From: Phycisphaerales bacterium
Lineage (GTDB): Bacteria > Planctomycetota > Phycisphaerae > Phycisphaerales > UBA1924
Length of the DNA: 64,000 bases
Assembly (NCBI GenBank): GCA_029260265.1
Contig: JAJDDO010000024.1
Span: 621,458 to 685,457 of the forward strand
Direction of reading: 5' to 3'
Made by a program: the position numbers and the translations under genes. Below, in pieces: positions 33,947 to 43,477 of the stretch. Each line of letters starts with the position of its first letter. Within the stretch, counting starts at the first letter, position 1. The notes below the pieces were generated by a model. That model was not told the origin of the DNA and did no database searches. It worked only from the letters and a program-made list of their open reading frames with translations.

Positions 33947-36715
33947 AAGCTGCGTAGGGTCGAGTGGCTTGATCGTCGCGATGGGGCGTGCGTCCGCGCC
34001 CGGGGCGATCAGGTCATCCATATCGGCAAGCCACGCGATCGAGCTCTGAAGCAGCACCGCGTTGCCCGGGTACCGCCTGGTGAGGTGCCCTTGTACGAGT
34101 TGTTCGGCGTTGTAGGCTGCGGCATCATTTGCCCATTCATTGGACCCGACCACGACCATTCGTTGGGTGATTGATCCGGTTCTGCGTTCGCCCGCGGCCG
34201 CAACGGTGTACGAGTTTGCCCGCCGATCTATCCCCTCATCGAAGACCGGCTGGTCTTGGAAATACGCCCGGCGGTCACCCGGGATGGTGTAGAGCCTCAA
34301 CCAGCGGGCTTCGTTCCAGGTCTCTTCGTCGCCTTGGGCGATCAAGAGCGGCTTGGCCTTGGCGTTTTCTGTTTCCACTAGTTCAAGCTCTATCGCCCAA
34401 GGCATCATTGTATTGAGCCCGGAGAGCGCGTCGGCGATCGGGTGGGCATCATCGCTCTGCTCGCGTTGGACGATCTCCGTCAGCGGCGATGCAAGCCGGC
34501 CCAATGCGCCGACCTCGTCGTGCAACAGCGTGCTGCCCGTATCGGGGCTGATTCCAAACTCGCGGGTGATCATGGCGAGCGGGTCTGGGTCGCCGTAGGT
34601 CGGGAAGATTGATGGGTTGAGCGAGAGGAGTACGGGCTTGCCCTGGTCAACAAGGCTCTGGACGATCGAGGCCATCGCAGTGGCGCGTTTCGCGCCGCTG
34701 AGCCCGGTGTCGCCCGCGCTGGTTGTGGAGTTGACCGCGAAGACCATGTACACCACCGGGCGGTTGTTTGATGGATCAAGCTCGCCAAGATCGGGGTGTG
34801 TGGGTGATTCGATCGCGGCCCATTCAACGGTGCTGATTCCTCGCTGGGCGAGTTCGGTCGCGGTGCGTTGGAAGTAGTTGGCAGCAGCGAGTAGTTCACC
34901 TGGCTTGTGCCCGTGCACCAAGACGAGGATTGGTTGGGCGGGGGCGACGAGTCGACCGAGGGCGCTGGCGACGAGTTCTTGGGTGCGTGGGCCGATGATC
35001 CCCGCTGCCGAGCCGCCGGCTTGCTCGATGGCGTCTGAGGGCAGCAGCACCGATTCGATGTCCACGGCCGCGATGCCCTGGGAGGCGGGCCCGATGACGA
35101 GCAACGCCTCGCCGCTCTGGATCGCGAGTCCGACGCGTTGGGCGTCGATGGGCTTGATTGATCGGACCATTTCATGGGCGATCGTTGCCTGGTGGCGAGC
35201 GGGTTTGATTTTCTCGATGATCGGGGTGACCAGTTGGCGGACCGACGGATCAATGTACTCGGACCCGGCAAAGGCGTGGAGTTGATCGGAGAGGTCATCG
35301 AACTGGGCGATGGTCCGCCCGAGGCTTTCGGAGATCGGGCCGAGGAGCCTTGGGAAGTCGGCGATGCCGCCCACGCCGGTGGGGCTATTGAGTTGGGAGT
35401 TGACCGCGAGGCGTTGGGATTCAAGCTCTCGCCCGGCGACGCGCATCAGCGATGCCCGCTGGAGGAAGAAACCGCGATTCGACTGCCCGCCCGAGTTGGT
35501 CGGGTCGATCGCGTTGGCGACCGCGTCGAGCGAAGGCGAGATCTCCTGCATCGTGGTGATGACCAACTCGAGGGCAATGGCAGCCTCATCGAGCGCGCTG
35601 GTGCTTGAATCGATCTGGGATCGGTCGCGTTCGATGAGGCGATTGACGAGTGCGATGGAGTTGTTCTTTCCATCGGGCGATCCGAGGTCGATGGTGGTGG
35701 CGGTGATTCGCTCGCTGGATCGGTCGTAGGCTTCGAGGACATCGGTGACTAGATCAACGCTGCGTCGATCCGAGTTGGTCATCCGGGTCATATTGATCGC
35801 GAGCACGAGTTCGGTGTTTCCGTCGAGCCGATCGACCATCCGCCCCGCGCGTGGAGAGAGCTGGTGTGACCCGGTTGAGGTCGCGTCGAATCGTGCATGG
35901 TGATCGGTGGTGAGGACCCCGGCGAAGAAACTCGCCGACCCGGTCGCGAGGACAAAGAGAATAGCCAGCGGGGCAACGATCATGCGTGATCGCCCGAGCC
36001 GACGGATCTCGAGCACGCCGGTGGTGAGCACGATCATCCAGAGGATTCCGATCAGGAAGAAGCTGACGGTGGAGGTGTCGATCACGCCTTTGGAGAGTTC
36101 ATTGATGCGTGTCGCGATCGAGAGCCTGCCGAGCACAGAATGCAGCGCCACCGATGCCTTGGTCGCGACCATTGAGGTGATGACCATCCACAAGACGAGC
36201 GCCATCAGCGTGCCGAGGAACGCAAGCGTCTGCGATGGAGTCAGCGCCGATGCGACCAGCCCGACAGCCAGGTAGAGCGATCCGACGAGCACGAGCATGA
36301 GGTACCCCGAGAAGACGGGTCCCAGATCGGGTGCGGGCTCAGAAATCAGGAAGAGTGTCGCAGGATACACCAGGGTGGGCACCAGCATGAGGATGAGGAA
36401 GAGCACCGATGCGAGGTACTTGCCCATCGCCAGTGACCATTCACCGGCGGGTGTGGTGCGGAGGGCTTCAAAGCTGCCCGATCGGTATTCTTCAGCGATC
36501 AGCCTCATCGAGATCGCGGGGGCGATCGGGATCAACAGCCATGAGGAGTATGAAAAGAAGTACCTGAGGGTCCCCGGTTGCCCAGGGATCACGGTGAGAT
36601 TGACAAAGAGCACCGCGGTCAGAAAGGTGAACAGCGCGATGATGATCCACCCCGCGGGGACACGGAACATCGAGAAGAGCTCACGATGGGCAATGGTCAG
36701 CAGCGGGCGCATCAT
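33863..36715 (-). CDS. GldF-GldG fusion: ABC-2 permease joined to an ABC auxiliary periplasmic domain
   Basis: A 950-residue protein. Residues 1-240 are an ABC-2 permease with six helices, starting MMRPLLTIAHRELFSMFRVPAGW, with the AEEYRSGSFEALRTTP block typical of GldF/CcmB-like permeases. A further helix (LAILFVLATGSASFFAGVL) leads into a long extracytoplasmic domain that fits GldG (ELVLAINMTRM, GLSGAKRATAMASIVQSLVDQGKPVLLSLNPS). A last C-terminal helix (ILLGGIPGLVLVVAMAYRLIFG) closes it. GldF and GldG are separate in Bacteroidota; a fusion is seen in other phyla. Its ATG overlaps the GldA-like stop by four bases (ATGA). The cargo is unknown, and no other gliding genes are present. Confidence 0.8.
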   Translation of the reverse strand: MMRPLLTIAHRELFSMFRVPAGWIIIALFTFLTAVLFVNLTVIPGQPGTLRYFFSYSSWLLIPIAPAISMRLIAEEYRSGSFEALRTTPAGEWSLAMGKYLASVLFLILMLVPTLVYPATLFLISEPAPDLGPVFSGYLMLVLVGSLYLAVGLVASALTPSQTLAFLGTLMALVLWMVITSMVATKASVALHSVLGRLSIATRINELSKGVIDTSTVSFFLIGILWMIVLTTGVLEIRRLGRSRMIVAPLAILFVLATGSASFFAGVLTTDHHARFDATSTGSHQLSPRAGRMVDRLDGNTELVLAINMTRMTNSDRRSVDLVTDVLEAYDRSSERITATTIDLGSPDGKNNSIALVNRLIERDRSQIDSSTSALDEAAIALELVITTMQEISPSLDAVANAIDPTNSGGQSNRGFFLQRASLMRVAGRELESQRLAVNSQLNSPTGVGGIADFPRLLGPISESLGRTIAQFDDLSDQLHAFAGSEYIDPSVRQLVTPIIEKIKPARHQATIAHEMVRSIKPIDAQRVGLAIQSGEALLVIGPASQGIAAVDIESVLLPSDAIEQAGGSAAGIIGPRTQELVASALGRLVAPAQPILVLVHGHKPGELLAAANYFQRTATELAQRGISTVEWAAIESPTHPDLGELDPSNNRPVVYMVFAVNSTTSAGDTGLSGAKRATAMASIVQSLVDQGKPVLLSLNPSIFPTYGDPDPLAMITREFGISPDTGSTLLHDEVGALGRLASPLTEIVQREQSDDAHPIADALSGLNTMMPWAIELELVETENAKAKPLLIAQGDEETWNEARWLRLYTIPGDRRAYFQDQPVFDEGIDRRANSYTVAAAGERRTGSITQRMVVVGSNEWANDAAAYNAEQLVQGHLTRRYPGNAVLLQSSIAWLADMDDLIAPGADARPIATIKPLDPTQLSTLRWILLGGIPGLVLVVAMAYRLIFG

Positions 36716-37710
36716 CCAACGCCCCCGATGCGTGTGTAGCTCGGGTCGTTGGCGGTGTCAACGAGGTGGATAAAGAGGGATTCGAGCGAAGCGGTGTTTC
36801 GGGTGAGTTCACGCACGAAGAGCCCGCGATCTTCTGCGGTCGCTGCGATTGCTTCGCGGAGATCGGTTTCGCCCGCGGACGCTTCGACCATCACCCTTGA
36901 CCATCCTTGGGCGGAATCTTCTGGCTGGGAATCAGCGGGGCTCGAATTCGCGACCCCGGGGACGCTGGCCAGCACGCGGAGGGCGTGCTCGATGCCGGCG
37001 CTGGGGTTCGTGCGGACCTCGACCGCGTAGCGGACGGGTCCGGGTGCTTGGGTGATGAGTTGTTTCGGGGTGCCATCGGCTCTGATCTGCCCGCCGGCCA
37101 TGACGATCACCCGCTCGCAGGTCCGCTCGACCTCTGGGAGGATATGTGAGCAGAGCAGGAGGGTTTTTTCGTGGGCGAGATCTCTGATAAGCGATCGAGA
37201 TTCACGGATCTGGGACGGATCGAGCCCGTTGGTGGGCTCATCGAGGATCAGTACGGGCGGATTGTGCACCAGGGCGGCAGCCAGCCCGACGCGCTGCTTG
37301 TAGCCCTTTGAGAGTTGCCCAACGCGTCGGCGTGAGACATCGGCGATTCTTGTCTGGGACATGGCCTTATCAAGTGCTGCCGAGAGGTCACGCCCAGCCA
37401 CGCCGAACAGTTTGGCCCGGTGCTTGAGGTATCCCTTCACGCTCATCTCTGGGTAGATCGGAGCGTTCTCTGGGAGGTACCCGATCTGTGCTTTCGCCCG
37501 TGCGGGCGAGGATTTCATATCAATGCCTGCGATGGAGACCGATCCGGAATCTGGGGTGAGGAACCCGGTCATCATCCGAATGGTGGTGCTTTTTCCAGCG
37601 CCATTGGGTCCGAGAAGCCCGGCGATCTGCCCTGCGGGGAGTTCAAAGGACACCCTTTCCACCGCACGGATGGGGCCGAAGGACTTCGAAATTTCTCGTA
37701 TGAGGATCAT
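36712..37710 (-). CDS. ABC transporter ATPase, GldA-like
   Basis: A 332-residue ATPase partner of the GldFG-like permease. The sequence starts MILIREISKSFGPIRAVERVSFEL. Walker A is GLLGPNGAGKST, then a Q-loop (IGYLPENAPIY), the ABC signature QLSKGYKQRVGLA, Walker B ILDEPTNGLDP and an H-loop (LLLCSHILPEVE). The last 100 residues are a regulatory extension. The open frame continues to 37941, but the ATG at 37710 starts the conserved domain. It is coupled to the permease gene by a four-base overlap. The pair is probably an exporter or a mechanical energy transducer of the envelope. Confidence 0.88.
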   Translation of the reverse strand: MILIREISKSFGPIRAVERVSFELPAGQIAGLLGPNGAGKSTTIRMMTGFLTPDSGSVSIAGIDMKSSPARAKAQIGYLPENAPIYPEMSVKGYLKHRAKLFGVAGRDLSAALDKAMSQTRIADVSRRRVGQLSKGYKQRVGLAAALVHNPPVLILDEPTNGLDPSQIRESRSLIRDLAHEKTLLLCSHILPEVERTCERVIVMAGGQIRADGTPKQLITQAPGPVRYAVEVRTNPSAGIEHALRVLASVPGVANSSPADSQPEDSAQGWSRVMVEASAGETDLREAIAATAEDRGLFVRELTRNTASLESLFIHLVDTANDPSYTRIGGVG

Positions 37711-37799
37711 GGTGTTTGCGTGTTGTTCAACAGGATAGGGGGGGTGCATGCCGATAGGGGGGCATGCCCTGTTTTCGTTTTGGATGAATCCGCGTCCGG

Positions 37800-37828
37800 T
37801 TGCGTGCGAAGATATCCTTGGGTATGGT
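37800..37828 (+). promoter_or_regulatory. Promoter for the PAS-GAF-receiver gene
   Basis: TTGCGT (37800-37805), a 17-base spacer and TATGGT (37823-37828) form a fair sigma-70 promoter. A start near 37835 would give a very short leader before the ATG at 37847, or a 45-base leader before the GTG at 37880. Confidence 0.5.
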
Positions 37829-37846
37829 ATCGAACGCGGCGTAGGA

Positions 37847-39490
37847 ATGCGTTCAATTGCTCGATGGGATTTGTTTTTCGTGGTTGAGACACAGCCAAAG
37901 ATCGTCATCACATCCGGGACACCGGGGATCGCTGAGGACATTCGTGCCCAGCTGGGCGATAAGTACGAGGTTGTTTTTCAGCCCGACGAGTCCGGCTTGG
38001 CCGGGGTCTTGCGGGCCTTGGGCGAGGGGGTGTGCATCGTGGAACCCTCCGGCGAGGTGCATTGGTCCAATGAATATTACCTCGGGCTTGAGCTCGAGCT
38101 GCGTCGCCGGGTTGAACAGATTTGTGTGCACGCGGCATCCGACGCGGATGCCGACGGGCGAACAGTTGGCGGTGCGGTCGTCTCCAAGCATGAGCTGGTC
38201 TCGGCGGACAATGATCGGCACTTTGAGATCTACATCACTTCGCTGAGTGAACACGACGAGGACGGCACGCACGCCGGGCGCGTTGCAGCGGTGGTCCGCG
38301 ATGTGACCATTGCTCGGCGCACACTCCAGAAGATGAACGCGATCGATCACGCCGGTTTCGAGCTGGTGCGTCTCGATGTCGAAGAGATCCGGCGCATGAA
38401 CGCGTACGAGCGTTTACAACTGCTCGAGCAGCGCATCGTGAAATGCTCGAAGGAGCTTTTGCAGTTTGATCACTTCGCGATATTTTTGGTCGAGCAGAAA
38501 ACCAACAAGCTCCAGCTCGTGATGAAATCGGGGTTGCCCGAAGAGATCCAGGATCTTGATCTGTATCTTGAGGCCGAGGGCTCAGGTATCTCGGGCATGG
38601 TCGCATCGACGGGCGAGAGTTACATCTGCCACGACACGACCGCCGACGAGCGTTTTTTGCCGGGGTTGTCGGGGGCTCGATCATCATTGACCGTGCCGCT
38701 GCGTGTGAGCGATCGGGTCATCGGGATCATGGATATTGAATCGCAGAGCCCGTACGCGTTTAACGATCAGGATCGTCAGTTCGCGGAGATCTTCGGGCGG
38801 TATGTCGCGATGGCGTTGCATATGTTGCAGCTGCTGGTGACTGAGCGTTCGAGCACGAACACCGCGGTGTCGGATCGGTTCGAGGGCGAGTTGCACGAGC
38901 CGCTGGAAGATATTCTGCACGAGGTCGACTGGCTTGATCACATGCAGAACGCCGATCCGGAGACCAAGGAACACATCAATCGCATCCTGATTGATGTGGA
39001 GGAAATCAAATCGAAGATGCGTTCTTGCGCTTCTGGTCCGCAAACTATTTTGGGTGTTGACCAAGCGGTCATGGAGCGTGAGAAAGATCCGCAGATGATC
39101 GGCAAGCGCGTGCTGATCGCAGATGATGCGAAGAAGATCCGCAAGATCATCGGCGAGGTGCTCTCACACCGTGGGTGTGAAACCGATGTTGTTGCTGACG
39201 GGCTGCAGGCGATTCGGAAGCTCGAAGCAGTCGATGCCGGCGAGATTCAGCCGTACGACCTGATCATTTCTGATATCCAGATGCCTGATCGGAACGGGTA
39301 TGAGGTGTTCGCCAAGGCGCGCAAGTCCTGCCCCGATGCATCGGTGATCCTGATGACGGGATTCGGGTACGATCCACACCACTCGATCGTGCGGGCAAGC
39401 CAAGAGGGCTTGCAGTCGGTGCTGTTTAAACCCTTCGAGATTCAGTTGTTGATGGGTCAGGTCCGCGAGGCGTTCGGGATAACGGGTTAA
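37847..39490 (+). CDS. Signal protein with PAS-like, GAF and receiver domains, no kinase
   Basis: About 547 residues. After a short N-terminal lead there is a degenerate receiver-like beginning (KIVITSGTPGIAEDIRAQL) and a PAS-like section (LGEGVCIVEPSGEVHWSN). A GAF domain follows (IVKCSKELLQFDHFAIFLVEQK to VPLRVSDRVIGIMDIESQS), then a helical linker. The C-terminal receiver domain is complete: VLIADDAKKIRKIIG (acidic pocket), the phospho-acceptor Asp in IISDIQMPDRNG, Thr in ILMTGFG and Lys in LFKPFE. No kinase or output domain is present, so it would receive phosphate from a separate kinase. The ATG at 37847 has GTAGGA close by; a GTG at 37880 is an alternative. It is convergent with prmC, overlapping four bases. 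Confidence 0.8.
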   Translation: MRSIARWDLFFVVETQPKIVITSGTPGIAEDIRAQLGDKYEVVFQPDESGLAGVLRALGEGVCIVEPSGEVHWSNEYYLGLELELRRRVEQICVHAASDADADGRTVGGAVVSKHELVSADNDRHFEIYITSLSEHDEDGTHAGRVAAVVRDVTIARRTLQKMNAIDHAGFELVRLDVEEIRRMNAYERLQLLEQRIVKCSKELLQFDHFAIFLVEQKTNKLQLVMKSGLPEEIQDLDLYLEAEGSGISGMVASTGESYICHDTTADERFLPGLSGARSSLTVPLRVSDRVIGIMDIESQSPYAFNDQDRQFAEIFGRYVAMALHMLQLLVTERSSTNTAVSDRFEGELHEPLEDILHEVDWLDHMQNADPETKEHINRILIDVEEIKSKMRSCASGPQTILGVDQAVMEREKDPQMIGKRVLIADDAKKIRKIIGEVLSHRGCETDVVADGLQAIRKLEAVDAGEIQPYDLIISDIQMPDRNGYEVFAKARKSCPDASVILMTGFGYDPHHSIVRASQEGLQSVLFKPFEIQLLMGQVREAFGITG

Positions 39491-40413
39491 ACCCGCGTTG
39501 CGATCAGCACACGATCTAGGCCATCAGAATCCTTTGCAATCCGTTCGTTGGTGAGCAGCTTGTGCGATTGCGCGAGCTGGATACATTGCTGTGCGGTGCA
39601 CGAGGCGATCTCGACAAGCAGCATCCCGCCGGGCTCGAGCAACCGCGGAGAGGCTTGTATCAGGGGGGCAACGAACTGTAAGCCATCGGCTCCGGCGCGG
39701 AGGGCAGTGGTGGGCTCGTGGTCTTTGACATTGGGCTCGACGGAATCCCACTCGTGATCGGGTATGTAGGGGGGGTTGGTGCAGATGTAGCGGAACGATG
39801 CGTCGTTGCCGGCGATTGGGTGACGCTCAATCGGATCGAGCAGATCGCCTTGGATCAGTTCGACGCGGTCGCCGAGCTTGTGCGCATCAATATTTTCCTT
39901 GGCGCATGCGAGCGCATCAGCGGAGAGATCGGTGGCGATGACGCGAGCGCCGGGGAGGTGTCTGGCGAGTGCGGCGGCGATGCACCCGCTGCCCGTGCAG
40001 ATATCGGCGATCATGATCCCGGTGCCCGCATCGGATTCACGCAGCGCGTTGTCGCTCGGGTTATTGCGGGCGTGTTGGAGGACCTCTTCGACGATGGTCT
40101 GCGTGGATGGTCGCGGGATGAGCACTCGCTGGTCGACCACGAAGCTCATACCAAAGAAGGACTCTTCGCCGACGAGGTACTGGATCGGCTCGTGTGCGAG
40201 CGCCCGCTTGACGAGCTCGCGGAGTTGTTCGCGTTCGATCGGTGTCGCCGGGCGGTCGGGGTCCATGTAGAGCTTGAGCCGGTCTGAGCCGACGACATGA
40301 GCAAGGAGCATCTCCGCCATCCGCCTCGGGGAATCGAGGTCCTTTTTCGTGAAGGACTCGTTCATCCATTGCAGCAGCGAGCGGGTTGTCCAGGTTTGGG
40401 TGTTGGCGGGCAC
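39487..40413 (-). CDS. prmC: Peptide chain release factor N5-glutamine methyltransferase
   Basis: Methylates the GGQ glutamine of RF1 and RF2. The 308-residue protein has the helical N-terminal domain (LLQWMNESFTKKDLDSPRRMAEMLLAHVVG), the HEPIQYLVGEESFFGMSFVVDQRVLIPRP block conserved in PrmC/HemK, the SAM-binding DICTGSGCIAAALA, ATDLSADALACAKEN and the catalytic NPPYIP. It starts at a GTG with no Shine-Dalgarno sequence. TATGAT lies six bases before it (40420-40425), so it is probably leaderless. Its efp-type partner in translation is elsewhere in the window, but there is no release factor gene here. polA lies upstream. Confidence 0.93.
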   Translation of the reverse strand: MPANTQTWTTRSLLQWMNESFTKKDLDSPRRMAEMLLAHVVGSDRLKLYMDPDRPATPIEREQLRELVKRALAHEPIQYLVGEESFFGMSFVVDQRVLIPRPSTQTIVEEVLQHARNNPSDNALRESDAGTGIMIADICTGSGCIAAALARHLPGARVIATDLSADALACAKENIDAHKLGDRVELIQGDLLDPIERHPIAGNDASFRYICTNPPYIPDHEWDSVEPNVKDHEPTTALRAGADGLQFVAPLIQASPRLLEPGGMLLVEIASCTAQQCIQLAQSHKLLTNERIAKDSDGLDRVLIATRV

Positions 40414-40419
40414 GGGTCA

Positions 40420-40425
40420 ATCATA
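40420..40425 (-). promoter_or_regulatory. -10 element of leaderless prmC
   Basis: On the minus strand TATGAT is followed by six bases and the GTG start. A TGCAAC sits 17 bases upstream and is only a weak -35. No ribosome-binding sequence fits. Confidence 0.5.
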
Positions 40426-40450
40426 CCCGATTTGGAGCGATGGTTGCAGG

Positions 40451-43360
40451 TTATTTCCCGTCGTACCAGTTTGTTGACGCGTTGGCGTCGACGACCAGCG
40501 GGACCTTGAGGTCCATCGCGGCTTGCATCCGGTCGACGATTTCGGCTTGGGCCGCATGGGTTTGGGCATCGGGGGTCTCGAACACGAGTTCGTCATGAAT
40601 TTGGAGGATCATCTTCGAGCTTTGCAGCGCGTCGCCCGCTTGAGCGGTGCTGATGCGTTGGTGCAGATCGATCATGGCGAGTTTGATGAGGTCGGCGGCG
40701 GATCCCTGGACAACGGAGTTGATGGCCATGCGTTCAGCGAGCGCCTTGCGCTGCGCGTTGTTGGAATCGATCTCGGTGATCGGACGCCGGCGACCGAGCA
40801 TGGTTTCAACATAACCATGCGTGCGTGCGAACTGGACGCACTGATCGAGGAAGCTGGTGATGTTGGCGAACTTGGCTTTGTAGTTGTCGATGATCTCGGC
40901 GGCTTCAGTGTTGGAGACTTGCAGACGGCGCGCGAGCCCCCAGGGGGTGACGCCGTAGACAATACCGAAGTTGACCATCTTGGCGCCGGAGCGTTGCTCT
41001 TTGGTGACCTGGTCGAGCGGGAGGTCGTTGATCTGCGCGGCGACGGATTGGTGGATGTCTTCGCCGGCGTGGAATGCGTCGATGAGCGCGGGGTCATCAG
41101 AAAGGTGGGCGAGGATACGGAGCTCGATCTGGGAGTAGTCGGCGCTGATGAGGTGATGATTGCTTTCCGCCACGAAGGCGCGGCGAATTTCGCGCCCGAT
41201 GTCGGTGCGGATCGGGATGTTCTGCAGGTTGGGGTCCGACGAGCTCAGACGCCCGGTCGCGGCGACCGTCTGGTTGAAACTGGCGTGGATCCGCTTCGTT
41301 TCAGGGTGAATATCGCTATGAAGCGCTTTGAGGTAGGTTGAGACGAGCTTGGAGAGTTGGCGGTACTCGAGGATGAGCTTGGGGATCGGCGTAGAGATAT
41401 CGGGGTCGGTTGAGAGCTTTTCGAGGACCTCGGCGTTGGTCGAAAAACCGGTCTTGGTTTTCTTGAGCGGCTTGATCCCGAGCCCCTCGGGCTCGCCATC
41501 GGGGGAGTTGAAAAGAGCGGCGGAGAGCTGCTTTGGCGAGTTGAGATCAAAGGTGCGCGCGATGGTCGACTTGGCTTCTTCGTCGATGGTGCTCACGAGT
41601 TCGTCGATTCGTCTTTGCAATCGCTTTTCTTGATTTTTGAGTTCTTTGGGATCGACGAGCACGCCGTTACGCTCGAGGGTTGCGAGGACATCGACGAGCG
41701 GCATCTCGATTTCGCGGTAGAGCTTTTCAAGCGATGGTTCGCGATGGAGCTGTGGCGAGAGTTGTTCATTGAGCTGAAGCGTTACATCGGCGTCCTCGGC
41801 GGCGTAGGGCGCAGCGAGCGCAAGGGGGACTTCGTCGAATCGCTTCTGATTCTTGCCAGTGCCGATCAGGTCTTTGATGGAGAGGTTTTCGCGTTCGAGC
41901 AATGCGAGTGCGAGGTTGTCCATCGAGTGAGATGAACGCGCTGCGTCGAGGATGTAGGACGCGATCATGGTGTCGCCAGCGGCGGTTTTTTCATCGACTG
42001 GGATGTACCCGGCGAGCTTTATCCCCGCGTTTTGAAGGATAATCAGGTCGTACTTGATGTTGTGTCCGACCTTGGCGATGGTGGGGTCTTCAAGGATCGG
42101 CTTGAGCGCGGCGATGACTGTTTTGGCATCGAGGCAGTTGTCGGGTGCGAGGACGGGGATGTAGTAGCCGGTGCCGGCGGTGCGTGAAACGGAGATGCCT
42201 GCAAGCGTTGCCCACATGGGGCGGATGTGGGTGGTCTCGGTGTCTACAGCGAAGATCTTTGCGCCGTCCAGGTCTTTGAGCATCGCAGCAAGTTCACTCT
42301 TTGTGCGCACGAGGGTGTAGTCGCCGTTGATATCGACGGGTGATGCGGTTTCGGCGTCGGGCTGGTTGAAGAGCCCAAAGGCATCGGCGGCGGGCTTTGA
42401 TTTCTTCCGTGGCGATGGCTTGATTTCTTCGATGGTCTCGGCAGCAGGACCGGCGATCATGGATTTGAGATCGGACTGGTACCGATTGAAACCGAGCTCT
42501 TTGCAGATCGGGATAAGCGCTTCGAGGTCGATGCTCTCGACACTTGCAGCGTTGAGGTCGAGTTCGATGGGGACATCGTGGCGGAGGGTGACGAGGTCCT
42601 TGGAGAGCGGCAAATGATCACGGGCGGCGAGGAGGTTCTCGCAGCGTTTGCCCTTAATTTTCCCTGCTTCAGCGGCCTGAAGGACGCTCTCGAGGGTGTC
42701 GTGTTCGACGAGGAGCTTGGCGGCCGTTTTGATCCCGATGCCCATCACACCGGGGATGTTGTCGCTCGTGTCGCCCATGAGCGTGAGCAGGTCGATCATC
42801 TGGTCGGGGCGGATGCCGAGGTCGGTCATCAGCGTAGCTTCGGTGATGAGTTCGTCTTTGTGCAGATCGTACATCTCTGTCGGTGGCGCACCTTCGCCGA
42901 GGAGTTGCTTGAGGTCCTTGTCCTTGCTGATGATCCGCACGCGGATGTCGGGGTGCTTTGATGAAAAGTCCGACGCGATCGTCGCGAGGACATCGTCGGC
43001 TTCGTAGCCCTCGCACCCGATGACCGGAACGCCGATCTCTTTGAGCAGTGCCAACGCGCGATCAACCTGAGGGAATAGGTCCTCGGGCGGGGCGTCGCGG
43101 TTGGCCTTGTAGTCCGGGTAGAGCTGCGAGCGGAAGGTGCCCTTGTCGCCGCCGACATCGAGGGCGACAGCGATAAAGCTCGCGGCCCCGTCCCCATCGA
43201 GGTGCTTGCCTTCATTGCGGATCAGCTTGAGCAGCATTCCGACAAACCCGTAGGTCATGTTGGTTGGTTCTTTGGTGACCGGCGAAGTCATCGGCGTACG
43301 GATCGCGTGGTAGGCGCGAAAGAACTGGGCGAAGCCGTCGATGAGGTAGAGGGTTTTCAT
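40451..43360 (-). CDS. polA: DNA polymerase I with proofreading domain
   Basis: A 969-residue three-domain enzyme for Okazaki fragment processing and repair. Residues 1-300: 5' nuclease (LYLIDGFAQFFRAYHA, EGYEADDVLATIA, DLLTLMGDTSDNIPGVMGIGIKTAA). Residues 340-540: 3'-5' exonuclease with apparently intact metal ligands (VDTETTHIRP, HNIKYDLIIL, YAAEDADVTL). C-terminal half: polymerase with motif A DYSQIELRILAHL, motif B QRSGAKMVNFGIVYG and motif C QIHDELVFE. A TATCCT lies seven bases before the ATG with no Shine-Dalgarno sequence, so it may be leaderless. The upstream neighbour is the alt-GlmU gene, with a hairpin between. Confidence 0.97.
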   Translation of the reverse strand: MKTLYLIDGFAQFFRAYHAIRTPMTSPVTKEPTNMTYGFVGMLLKLIRNEGKHLDGDGAASFIAVALDVGGDKGTFRSQLYPDYKANRDAPPEDLFPQVDRALALLKEIGVPVIGCEGYEADDVLATIASDFSSKHPDIRVRIISKDKDLKQLLGEGAPPTEMYDLHKDELITEATLMTDLGIRPDQMIDLLTLMGDTSDNIPGVMGIGIKTAAKLLVEHDTLESVLQAAEAGKIKGKRCENLLAARDHLPLSKDLVTLRHDVPIELDLNAASVESIDLEALIPICKELGFNRYQSDLKSMIAGPAAETIEEIKPSPRKKSKPAADAFGLFNQPDAETASPVDINGDYTLVRTKSELAAMLKDLDGAKIFAVDTETTHIRPMWATLAGISVSRTAGTGYYIPVLAPDNCLDAKTVIAALKPILEDPTIAKVGHNIKYDLIILQNAGIKLAGYIPVDEKTAAGDTMIASYILDAARSSHSMDNLALALLERENLSIKDLIGTGKNQKRFDEVPLALAAPYAAEDADVTLQLNEQLSPQLHREPSLEKLYREIEMPLVDVLATLERNGVLVDPKELKNQEKRLQRRIDELVSTIDEEAKSTIARTFDLNSPKQLSAALFNSPDGEPEGLGIKPLKKTKTGFSTNAEVLEKLSTDPDISTPIPKLILEYRQLSKLVSTYLKALHSDIHPETKRIHASFNQTVAATGRLSSSDPNLQNIPIRTDIGREIRRAFVAESNHHLISADYSQIELRILAHLSDDPALIDAFHAGEDIHQSVAAQINDLPLDQVTKEQRSGAKMVNFGIVYGVTPWGLARRLQVSNTEAAEIIDNYKAKFANITSFLDQCVQFARTHGYVETMLGRRRPITEIDSNNAQRKALAERMAINSVVQGSAADLIKLAMIDLHQRISTAQAGDALQSSKMILQIHDELVFETPDAQTHAAQAEIVDRMQAAMDLKVPLVVDANASTNWYDGK

Positions 43361-43447
43361 TACCGGGAGGATAGGTGGAATTGTGCTACGAATCCGTCAT
43401 TTTGAGGGATGCCGCACCGCGAGATTGTTTTGTTTGAACAAGGAGTG

Positions 43448-43477
43448 GAATGCTGATGACCTAGAAAATCAGCATTC
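43448..43477 (-). terminator. Stem-loop at the end of the alternative glmU gene
   Basis: On the minus strand a perfect 10-bp stem (GAATGCTGAT and its complement) with a 10-base loop begins at the stop codon of the 43476 gene. The stretch after it is only moderately T-rich (TTGTTC), so it is a terminator or 3'-end stabiliser with reduced certainty. Confidence 0.5.

Noticed and set aside
43430..43441. TTGTTTGAACAA palindrome as an operator for polA
   Set aside because: It lies about 70 bases upstream of the probable polA promoter and just beyond the alt-GlmU stem-loop; there is no second copy to support it.
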